Source of the DNA: Bimastos eiseni | Taxonomy: Eukaryota > Annelida > Clitellata > Crassiclitellata > Lumbricidae | Assembly: GCA_959347315.1 (NCBI GenBank) | Contig: OY365810.1 | Coordinates: forward strand, 9,829,647 to 9,893,646 | Reading direction: 5' to 3' | DNA: 64,000 nt | In this document: piece by piece, positions 1 to 10,500 of the stretch | Position numbering within the stretch: position 1 is the first letter of the stretch | Layout: each line of letters starts with the position of its first letter | The notes under the pieces: model-generated | Seen by the model: only the letters and a program-made list of their open reading frames with translations | Told to the model about the DNA's origin: nothing | Database searches by the model: none | Position numbers and translations under genes: made by a program

Positions 1-76
1 TGTGAAGCGGGGCTTCCGCCTCGGAATTTTGGCGATAATAGTATTTCTGTGATGGAATCTTCCGCCACACATGATT

Positions 77-452
77 TGGCGATTTATCGTTTTAGCGTCC
101 CAAAATTCCTATCACTCTTACACAGTGTCGTTTTAGCGTCCCAAATTCATTTTAGGGCCTACGCAAGGTGGATTATTGATCATAATCAGTTCATCAATTC
201 AGCTTCCATTTAATTCATTCTTTTCTTCGCATCCAGCTTCAATTTAAACATAATTCTTATAATCGATCCAGCTTCCGTTTAGGTATATTTCTTTTCATAT
301 CCAGCTTCCATTTATGTGCATTTTTCATCAATTTCGGGAAGAGCGTCAGGGCCAAATAACAATGGCTTTGTCAGGTGCAATGAATTTGGGACGTTAAAAC
401 GATACAGTGTGTGAGTTGTTGGAACTTGGGACGTAAAACGATAAATCGTCCA
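77..452. mobile_element. Nested palindromic MITE-like element
   Basis: The left arm (CGATTTATCGTTTTAGCGTC, then again GTGTCGTTTTAGCGTCCCAA) is repeated in inverted form at the right end (TTGGGACGTTAAAACGATAC and TTGGGACGTAAAACG). Each arm thus carries two copies of the same motif. The centre has about four loose tandem copies of CCAGCTTCCATTTA at 45 to 60-bp spacing. No ORF. I cannot name the superfamily. Confidence 0.65.
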
Positions 453-2432
453 GAATTTATTTATCTTGATAATCTAAGACCAGTGGTTGCGGTGAAAGTG
501 ATAAATGCATTGGTGTAGTCTTCTCGATATATCTGTTTTCCTGTTCCAATGACCACATTTCTCACATTCTTGATCTGATAAAACTAAGACTGCTCTTTGC
601 CCATCAATTCCGCTTGCCAGCGATCGATGGCTGATTGGCCATTCCCAAATGCATTACTTTTGTTACTGTTAACTGAATTGCCAACTCTGAAGAACCCAAT
701 TCTGAGAAAATGTTACTAATCTGTGCTATGTTAATATAAACCTTTCTGTATAGCGAACATAATATGGTCTGGACCTCATTTTACAATGAATTAATATGAT
801 AAGATGGGATATTTCTCTGATGCTGTCTGTTTAAATTGGCATCATGCCCTAGAGATCCTGTGTATGGAAAACAAACTGACAAACCACAGTAAGTTACAAG
901 AGGTCAATGTTCGTTGTTCGCGACCAGATCGGCAGGGAGAGTCATGACAAGTACAATTAAGCCTATTATTTATTCTTAGCTACAAATTTGAATTTATAAA
1001 GAATCCTGGAGATAAAATTTCTATCGTCTCTTACTGGGAGAGTAAACGGGTGTAGTTCTGTTCGACCATGAGATTCAAATCTCTTTAATTAAAAATTCAT
1101 CATCAGTATGCAAACCAGCATTTGATTAGAACCCTTGAAGGCCCAGGTTTCAATGCATCTTGTAAACGATAGGTCTACTATTATTTTCCAACAAGGTAAT
1201 CAGTGTACAGTAGCAATTTATAAAGTTTATTTATTGCAATGCTATTTATACATAATGTGATTAATTAATTTATTTATTATTTCTCCATTATTGCATCAAG
1301 ATTTCGAAATGTAATGCGTATGTTCTTAATTATATTTTTCTTGCCATTGGCATGATTAACGCTGTAGAAGGTAGGCCCTATGCATAAAATTCTCCACTAG
1401 ATAGAGCTCAGGCAATTATTTTGTTTATGTCCACAGTTGGCTCATGCTTCTAAAATTCTCTCACAAGCTGGACCGGAAATGGGAATTGGCAATGCATAAG
1501 AATCTAACTTGAAAGTTTCTTTCCCACAGTTAATTTTTTCTCCAAAAATATTTATACCGTCTCCTCTGTCTGTAATTCACAGGTGACTACCACCTGCGAA
1601 TGACTCACAGGAGAGGTGGATAAAATAATTGTTGCCTCTTGAAGAAAACAGGAAGCTTTATAAAGATATCTTTAATCTAAACTCAATTTGTTGTTCTGAT
1701 GTGCTGTACATGTCACATAACGAGTGGTTGATATTTTTTCATAAGAAGGACAAAATGTGTGAAAGAAATATTTAAGTTGATTTCTTTTCTCATTGGCATG
1801 ATTCTTTTCTGCATTAATAACAAGAAAATGACACAAAACAGGGTTCTAACTTCCTGAGAGGTTTTAATTGATTTTTCTTTTCATCTGCTATATTTATCAA
1901 ACTCAGTAAAGCGCAGTTATGAAACAGAAAACAGGAAATTTCTGTCTCCCAGGTAATGGCACAGCGTATGCGGGTGGTGAAAGGTGAGTTGATGAGACTT
2001 GTGGAAGACTCTATGATTGCCAGCCGCTTAACGTGAGACTGTAAAAATTGCTAGGCTAAACGGTTAGGTGAGATATCTCGGAAACATTATGATACATTTT
2101 ATGTAGTGTTCAAAACATGTGCTATGTATTGATCATTATATTATGCTTTATATATGCATCCCAATTATACCGTTGTGGTCTCTCAAGAGACCTTCTTCAA
2201 TTGCTCAATATTTGCTGAAAGCTCGTTGCATGGGAACTCTGAAAGTACTATATGCCTATACAAACCACTTTCATTTCAATGTATAATGCAAATATAGATG
2301 GACGCCTATATGACGACCTTTAAAATTTATTGGGTACTAAGAAACACTGATGGACATGGCCAAAGACTGAGTTCGTATAATAATATGAATGCCAACAATA
2401 TATCTTATTACAGTCTATCATTTCATTAAAAA
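453..2432. other. AT-rich non-coding DNA
   Basis: I see no exon, RNA gene or clear repeat here. It could be intron of the large gene or intergenic DNA. Confidence 0.5.
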
Positions 2433-2516
2433 TCTGATTAAGTTGTCCTCAAAATTCTGATTAAGTTATCCTCAAAATTCTGATTAAGTTGTCCTCAAAA
2501 TTCTGATTAAGTTGTC
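2433..2516. repeat. 23-bp tandem repeat, about 3.6 copies
   Basis: The unit ATTAAGTTGTCCTCAAAATT plus CTG is repeated head to tail, with one G-to-A change in the second copy. Confidence 0.9.
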
Positions 2517-2800
2517 TACTGCCAGAAAGCTGATATGAACTTGCTCATAATCACTTTGCTCATATCAACTGGTACATGTCAGCCGGAACATATCAGTTCA
2601 TAGATATCAACTTGTGATACTATCTATATATATCTACTATCTATGTTAACGGATTTCCTTAGCGGAAGATAATTACATCTTTCATTAATTTTTTAATGAA
2701 TATCATTGCTGCTATAATTGCGTACCAAATTTTCAAGGCCCTAGCGCCGCCACAATAAATGGGGATCGAGGACAAATGGTCTCTAAAGAAACACATAAAA

Positions 2801-3061
2801 TTACATTATTGTCGTTTTCAGATCTGACCTTACTTTTTGGAATTTTGTAATATTGCCTTTTTGCCCAAGTTTCCAATTTCTGGTAAAAGTATTAGGGGTT
2901 GTTGCTTTTGATATCCTGAACCTGTCTGCAGCCTTTGACGATTCCTTGCTGCTTTGCTGCCTCCAGTATTGCACTGAAGTCCACGTCCTTGTGTTACGTG
3001 CATGCAATCTGTCTGTTTTAATTGGTTTTATTTCAATCGCCTGTCCCTGCCTCGATGTCAA
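2801..3061 (-). other. Isolated 86-codon open frame, uncertain
   Basis: It is a minus-strand frame of non-repetitive, basic and threonine-rich composition (for example RTWTSVQYWRQQSSKESSKA). It has no recognised domain, no clear splice sites and no neighbours that explain it. It could be a fragment of a transposon ORF or chance. Confidence 0.2.
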
Positions 3062-3239
3062 TATCCGTTGCAGTCACGAGATGTCGTTACACTCAGACAG
3101 CTATACAGGCTAAACAATCTCTGGATCTCTTGTGTGTGCAATATATAATTCTGTCAATGTTTCTGTTAGATGGTGAACCACACAAGTCTCCCATTGTTTG
3201 GCGTTTTTTCTTTATAATCGTTTGGGTTGGGGTTCTATA

Positions 3240-4500
3240 ATCTCTCAGATGGTTGACTGTGTTTGGACTTTGTCATTCTCTTACAGTTACTCAGTACCAT
3301 CGATCAATACTTGTTAGCGGTGCTTGATAAATGCATAATAATAATAATAATAGTTATGATAGTAATAGTAACTAATATGACACCTGCACTCGTATCAGGT
3401 ATATTCTGTGCCTCCTGCCATGCAGATTAACAAGATTTGATTTCTTAGATGTTTTTCTCACTTTTATTTAAAGTGATTTTCCTTGTTTCTGGAACAGTAC
3501 CTTCCACAGTGTCATTTTGTGAGCTATTTGCAAGAGATAGATTATGAAGAGTAAGTCAATAACCTAATTCAAACGCGAGCTTCACTGAGAAGATTGGAAG
3601 TAAACTGATGGATTTGCGTTCTGCGGCATCAGCATTTCACCTGCTCTGTGACAAAGCTCATTGTCTCACGTGCCTGCTGCTAAGCGACTGCTTTTAAGAA
3701 TTCCCATTGTGACACAAATGAAACACAATTATTTTACAATGAATGTATCCATGTAGGGATCGGCATGCAACTCATTTACAAAGCAGTGCTAGTCTAGCTC
3801 TGCTTTGAAAAGCCACTAATGGATCGCTTGTATGTTGAGTTGCAAATCTACCTGTTTTTTATGCATCAACGGAAAAGTCCTTGTGACTGTCAGTGCACGG
3901 CTCAGGTGAATTGCAGATCAGTCAAGCAGCGCAACGTCGCCAATGTTTCATTACGGTTTGCAAGATCGGAAAACTAATTATTAGATTGACAAGATCTTGT
4001 TGAATTCAAAAATAGACGCAAAATCTCCCATCTAATGAAATCGAAAAACTATTTGGGGAGTAAATCTGATAGAGATAGAGTGAGAGAGACTCAGCAGGGA
4101 CGGATCTAGACTTTATGTAGGGGCGATGTTCATCAGGCTCCCGTGAACAATTTAATAATCCTGAATGACAAACTCGATGTAAAACACTTTTATACCTCGA
4201 TTATTGCAAATAAAACCAGCTGTAGAAGTAAATGTAATACCTATTAAATATGGATCTTTTAGACAATTCCTTAAAGCATTCATAGTTAATTTTTTTATTA
4301 ACCATAACACTTAAAATTGTTTCGAAATAAAAAATAATTATAATTAAAAATTACATCAGATTGGTTTCTCAACCAATTTAAAAACATGTTACATCACAAA
4401 TTCCGATCTTCTGTTTCCAATCTTTGCAATGTGATCAATCAATATGCCCACATCTACTCCAATTTCGGTTGTTTCGTCAAACGTTATACATAAATAGCAA
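3240..4500. other. Non-coding DNA, no gene seen
   Basis: AT-rich sequence with a short ATA tract near 3340-3360. Nothing else is supportable. Confidence 0.4.
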
Positions 4501-4574
4501 TCAAATAGATCTTCAAATTAATAAATTAATTGTTGGGATCTTATGTCGTCCCGATTGCCCACCCTTTGGATCCC

Positions 4575-4920
4575 TCTGAGAGAGACAGACAGACGGTACA
4601 AACAAAACAGGCAGATAGGTACTTGAAGCTACTTCCAAGCACATTCTCAGCAGGTAGAAGAGTACTGTACAGCAACAGACAGACAGACAGAGAGGCTGGA
4701 ACAACAGAGAGAGAGACAGACAGACAGACAGACAGCAGAAGGATAGACAATTTATACGAGGGAGATAGTTCTTAGAACTTTCCAGAAAAGTACCATGTGG
4801 CAACCGACAGACAGAATTACAGACAGGAAGACAGACAGGAATTCCGACAGACAAACAGAGATACAGACAGTTCTAAAAGCAGACATAAAGACTGACAGGA
4901 GGACAGACAGAGCGCCGAAG
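4575..4920. repeat. CAGA tetranucleotide-rich tract
   Basis: Interrupted (CAGA)n and (GACA)n runs. They give spurious open frames on both strands, rich in Thr-Asp-Arg-Gln or Ser-Val-Cys-Leu. Confidence 0.85.
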
Positions 4921-5344
4921 ATAGACACTGTATTATAAAGCGATACTTGGTCCGTCGCACCTCACAGACGATGATAACAGCGAAAGAGGGAGAGAGAGAG
5001 ATATCAACCGACATCTGTTGCAGCAACACTGCTGCCAACAGCATCTCTCTATTAACTGATGCGGACTGCTGTTGCTGAGGAAGCGTTTGTTTCTTCTGTG
5101 TGGTGGCAACCATTGACCCCTCCCTCCCTCCTCCGACCGACCGAGCGCCTGGCGCACTATCATCGCTGACCGACTGGCGCCATTCGTGTTTTTATTGACA
5201 TCTTGCGATCATTGTCTCAAATGAGTGGGATTGGCGCTTGATTTATGCCGCTGCCCTTGGACCTTCCCCTCCAGTCCGAAAGGTTGAAGGGAGCGGAAGG
5301 AAGTGGGAGATGGATGGTGTCTGGATCAGTGTTGATGGAACCAA

Positions 5345-5450
5345 CAATCATCATTACCACTACCACCACCATCATCATCATCATTGCCACCATCATGAAA
5401 ATCATCATCATCATCACAACCACCACCACCACCTTGATGATGGTTGTGGA
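5345..5450. repeat. CAT/CAC trinucleotide tract
   Basis: Imperfect (CAT)n and (CAC)n. The His-rich or Met/Val-rich frames here are not genes. Confidence 0.85.
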
Positions 5451-5684
5451 AAATTGTGTAGTTGATCTTTGCTGGAGAACAGGTCCTTATCTAGGCCAGT
5501 AACTTCTTTTCCCATTCAAACCCACTAGTATGGTCTGTATGGTCGCACGTGATGTGGTACTAACAGATGACATAAAGTTTAACAGCTGTCGCATATGACT
5601 GTATGGCAGCCTACAACACGCCCATCTGTACTACTGCTTATTTTACCAGTGCCACCTAGCGAATGGAAGAATTGGTTGGCGGTG

Positions 5685-5870
5685 ATGATACAAATGTTGT
5701 GCTGGTGATGATGATGGTGATAATGCTGCTGTTGATAACGATTGTGGCGGGGAAGGATGGTGATGATGACAATGATGACGATAGAGATGATGACGACGAC
5801 GATGATGATGAGTGCGATAATAATGTAGATGATGGTAACAACGATACGGATGATGATGATGCAAGACACC
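5685..5870. repeat. GAT/GAC trinucleotide tract
   Basis: Imperfect (GAT)n with GAC interruptions; the Asp-rich frames are artefacts of the repeat. Confidence 0.85.
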
Positions 5871-5984
5871 GATAGAGCTTTGAAAATGATACAGATTTCA
5901 TATAAACCAGTGTGAATAAACTAATCCTAGTAGGCCTACCGTTGATGTCGTGAAGTTCATATAGGTAACTGACGAAGACCCTCT

Positions 5985-6215
5985 CCTCGCTTCAGAGGAG
6001 GAATGGAGGTGGGATTGGATGACCCGTAAACCACCTTGCGCCAGACTCCATGTCTCGGTTGTATGTTCCCCAGGGCATCGAGCAATTTAGACTCGCAGCC
6101 TCCCTCTGGGACCAGGAGGCACAGTGGCGCCTCGCCTGCCTGTCTGCCTTCCTCTCTGACGGGTTACAGCCCTCCCATTTAGAATCGACTGACTGACTGA
6201 CTGGCAGGGTGGCAT
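5985..6215. other. GC-rich patch, origin unknown
   Basis: It stands out from the AT-rich surroundings (for example CTCCCTCTGGGACCAGGAGG) but shows no intact frame or splice sites. It is possibly part of an old repeat or retrogene fragment. Confidence 0.3.
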
Positions 6216-6282
6216 TTTGCCACGTCCTACCATATGCATCTTTTATATCCCATGCATATCCTGTGCATATATCCTGGGACGC

Positions 6283-6425
6283 GCGGTGGCCGGTTGGTTA
6301 AAGCCCTCGACCTGTGATGAGAGTATGCAAGGTTCGTTGATTCTTTTAGAAGGTTGCTCTGTGTGAACCTTGGACATTATGTCCAATTGCAACTGCTCAT
6401 CATCATTCATTCATTGATGCATGGT
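6283..6425 (+). mobile_element. tRNA-derived SINE-like element
   Basis: An A-box-like GTGGCCGGTTGGTTAAAGC and a B-box-like AAGGTTCGTTGATTC lie at tRNA-like spacing, followed by a non-tRNA body ending in ATTCATTCATTGATG. It is related in layout, though not closely in sequence, to the SINE at 12435. Confidence 0.5.
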
Positions 6426-6594
6426 TGGTGATTAGACTGTTGCATTCAGTAAACTTTCAATAATGATTAAAAGTGTAATAATAATAAATTAGAAATTAAT
6501 ATTCCCAGCTAATGTACCTTCTAGATCTAATCAAACAATGAATCGATCGATGGCCGTTTCAAACGTCATTCAGTTCCTAAAGACACAGTTTGTC

Positions 6595-7260
6595 TCTATG
6601 TCTCTCTGTCTGTCTCTGTCTGTCTGTCTGTTTGTCTCTCTGTCTGTGTCTGTGTCTCTCTCTTGCTGTGTCACTGTTTCTGTCTCTCCCCGCTGTATCA
6701 GTATATTCTTGTATCTATTTCACTCTATCTCATTAGTGTTTCTAAGTAAGTGGCCCAATGGCTTTCCTAATAAATATGCATCTTTATATGGTGTATGCAA
6801 CTATGCATGTACGTATGTATTTATGTGTGTATGCATGAATGTGTGTGTATGTATTTATGTATGTATGTATGTATGCAATATGTATATATGTGTATGTACA
6901 TGTACATATATATATGTGCGTTTTCAAATATGTATGTCTTTAACCTTTATGTACATATGCATATATGTCTGTATGTGTGCAATCTTGTATGTATCTGTGT
7001 ATATGTGTGCGTGTTTGTGTGTGTGTGTTTGTGTGTGTGTGTATTTATGCATGAATGTATGTTTGTTTACATTGTATATGTATATATATTTTTTTTACAT
7101 TATATCTATGTATGTATCAGGCTATTTGTAAAAACCTCTCGAAGGCACAATACATATACATGTATATGTATGTTATACTGTGTATACATGTAATGTAATG
7201 TATTTCTGTATTGATGTACATATGTGTATGACATTGTATGTGCTTGTAGGTATGCATGTA
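6595..7260. repeat. CTGT and TGTA/TGTG microsatellite block
   Basis: A (TCTG)n run gives way to long imperfect (TGTA)n and (TG)n runs with short ATAT stretches. The long Cys/Val/Tyr/Met open frames here are microsatellite artefacts. Confidence 0.9.
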
Positions 7261-7439
7261 TTGATGTATGAAAACATTTCATATAGCACCTTTTCCACTG
7301 TATTACTTGATATGCAAATTGATTCACATCTGTTAGCTTCAGTGCCATGAGATATATTATGATTGCACTACATTAATTTGCTTTACATTACATGTCAGTC
7401 TATATAGTCTTACATTACAAATGCATCATTGTTTTAGAG

Positions 7440-7580
7440 GAATTTATCAGACGGTGCCAATATATGGAGCAGCAGCGGACGTCAACCGGGTGTTTCATGA
7501 GGGGCAACACTACATCGAATACAAAGCGGTCGACGAGGTTGGCAACTTTGACCAATGCTCCTTCACCGTAACTGTAAGAG
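7440..7580 (+). CDS. Exon 1 of those seen: C-terminal half of an HYR domain
   Basis: It codes for about 47 residues with the HYR signature: a hydrophobic start, then VFHEGQHYIEYKAVDEVGN followed by CSFTVTV. This matches the family pattern G-x-x-x-V-x-Y-x-A-x-D-x-x-G-N-x-x-x-C-x-F-x-V-x-V. The donor GTATGG follows AGA G, giving phase 1. The acceptor is ambiguous: AG at 7438-7439 gives a phase-1 exon of 141 nt, while AG at 7436-7437 would give a phase-2 exon. The N-terminal half of this domain, with the PP and first CP motif, must lie in an upstream exon that I could not find. Confidence 0.82.
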
Positions 7581-10500
7581 GTATGGACGTAAATCAACGA
7601 TGAGGGCTACATAAATTCTATATGTATGTGAGTGTGTATGTATGTGTGTGTGTATGTATGTATGTCTTTATATACGTATGCATCAGAGGTGTAAGAAGGT
7701 TTTGAGAAGTTGTGAGGGGATAATTTCAATAAAAAGCAAAAAAAATCTGTTTGCCCCCCACTTTTTGAATTCTCCCCTCAGAAATTTCAAAAATGGGGGC
7801 ACAAACAAAAGTCATCTTAAAAAGCCATTGGAGAAACACAAAAAAAGAATCGATTTGGGGAACACATGGGGGCCACTGAGCACTAAAACTGGGGGGCTGT
7901 GCCCCCCAGTTTTGAAACTGTGGGAGGCCGGTGCCCCTCTGCCCCCCTGCTTGTTACACCACTGATATACATCTTTGTATGTATGTATGTGTGCAATCCT
8001 GTATTTATGTATGTACGTATGTATGTATTCATTCATTCATTGCATAGATTTATATAACGCTTCTTCACAGTTACTGCTTAGGAGTGCTCCGGATCCCAGC
8101 ACGGCTGAATAAGCCAGTTTTAAGGTGAGTATAAAAAGAGTCAGAGTGGACACTGGAGGACAAGCGCACCGCCAACGGGAGCCTGTTCCAGATCGATGGC
8201 CAACCACTGAGAAGGCATGATTTTGTTTAATAGTTGTACGGGCAAATGGTACAATGAGTACGCCTCGCTGAGTAGAGCGAAAAGAGCGACGACCCTGTGA
8301 ACTCATGTTAGAGCAGCAGAGGTCGCGAAATTAGACTGGGACGAGAGTCAGCAAAGACCGTCAGACCATTGCGAGGATACGGTACGAGATTCGCTGCTGG
8401 AGGGGTAGCCAGTGGAGCACATCCAGCATATAGTCCGAGAGACGACCAAATTGCGGAATGCGTCTGACAAGACGTGCAGCAGAGCGCAGGGCCCGGTCCA
8501 GGCACCGCAACCGCCCAGCTGTGAGGCCAGTGACCTACGTGAAGTGTGCAATAGTAATTGAGTCGGGCTGTGGTGTAAGAGTGAACGAATGTGGCGGTGG
8601 TGTACATTCGTGCATTGCATACGCTTTCTGTTGTCCTTGATTCAGAAAAATTAGGCTGCAGAATTGCGATTTTTGAAAGACTCTTCTGAATCACACAAGA
8701 CTCATATGAGTAAAGTTGATGCCCTCATTTGTGGCTAAGTTCACTAGGTCTCTTATGGACTTGTTTCTATTTTCCCCATTGATCCTCTGCTAAGCATAAT
8801 ATGTTTTACTGTAACCCTATCACAATATAATCTCTTTTATTTTGTGTTATTTTGGTTTGAAGTCAATCAAAAATAGTTGGTTAATACATAATTTATGTAG
8901 CACCTTTCATTGATCACATGAAAAATGAGTCTCGTGGTCATGGGTTACTATTGAAAATGCTACGTTTACATTTACACTGATAATAAAACAGTTAATAAAA
9001 CAGTTTTTTTTAGCTATGTGAGGTATGGCTGGCCTGCCACTCTGCTTCAGATATTCTCAGACTCCGTCCACTCGACCGTGAACGCCCATAAATTAGTTCG
9101 GTTGATGGGGTGATATCGCAGGGCAGCACGGAACCAGTCGCCTAGTCTCGTTTATAGAAGATTAGGCGCCGCCCATCTGTCAGTCAGTCGACGGGACCTG
9201 CTCCACTCCATCGCCGCTTATCAGGACGATGCAGATGATGGGCTGCCAAGTGATGCGGCGATGCGTGCGTCATCTGCGACGATGCCTGGCACTGCTGCTG
9301 CTGCTGCTGTATCTGGTCCATGTGATGAACTTGTTCACTGGTCGTAGACAGACCCTTGTCAACCTTTGTTCCTGGTATTCGACACTTGGTTGCAGGAAGC
9401 TAGTCAACGGGGTGGAGTGCTCTCTTAACAGGCGAGAGGCATAGGGGATGGCTACCTTTGGCATTCTAGTGTTTTACAATTCCATTTAATTCTCGCCACT
9501 GTCCTTGTGCACTCTGGCAGTGCCAGTCCCAAGCGGAGATAGAGGAGGTGGTTGATTATAATCAGCTCTGCCATGGCGCAATGTTGTTTGACATTAACTA
9601 ACCAGACGGAAGTTTGCTTGAAACAGTAGCCCTAGTAGATTCACTGTAGAAACCAACAAGCTTTTGGCCTAAATAGCAGCAATATATTAAAATTTTAAAC
9701 TAAATAAATAAAAAATTAAATTAAAATTTTGTTTAAAACTGCAAGTTAGACGACTATAAATTAATCTAATATTACGGTTATGATTTTTTCAACATTGAGA
9801 CATAAAATATTATGGGTGCCAAAAAACAAAAAACTTGGTTTTGGGGTGGCAGATTAATTATTAAATCCGTGCGTGCTCATAAACTTACAGATGTGTTGTT
9901 GTAGTAGATTGAAATGGACCCGCTCAGTTTGAGGATTCTTCTATGGACTGATTAGTGTATGAAGGTTTTTGTGATGAAAGATTCATGGATACAGCAGCTC
10001 TGCATCTCTGGTGCTTTCAGATTTATGTTGATATACCAGAAGTGGACAATGTTTTACGACTGTTCCGTTGAACAAAGTAATGTAATGTAATGTAAATCTT
10101 TGAAAATTCCTCAGTACCCAACAAAAGCCACATCAGGGAGACTAGCTTATTCACCGGATCTGTGCTTCTATGAGGTTGTTTAAATACACTATATTATATG
10201 TCTAATAATAATAATAATAAATAATAATAATAATTTTATTATTATTAATAGTTATGATGATTCTAATGATAATAATGATAATAATTATAATATATGCCTT
10301 CCAATGAAATTGCCTTCCACAGAGTTTGTTGTTCCAGACCTTGACAAGGATGGTCACTCCAGAGTTAACATTGCTTATTAATATCTGACACCTGAAGGAT
10401 CATAAATACCTCAGGTAAAAAAAATAAAACTTATAATAATAATAATAATACTTTACTCTTTCAGTGCTTATCTATGGCCATCTACGGGTTTTAATGCATT

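Noticed and set aside
6538..7193. Cysteine-rich small protein (197 and 132 codons)
   Set aside because: The cysteines come from TGTATG and TGTGTG repeats; no leader or splice logic supports a gene.
8308..8694. 128-codon antisense gene
   Set aside because: It falls in a dispersed repeat (family B) that recurs without the same frame elsewhere.
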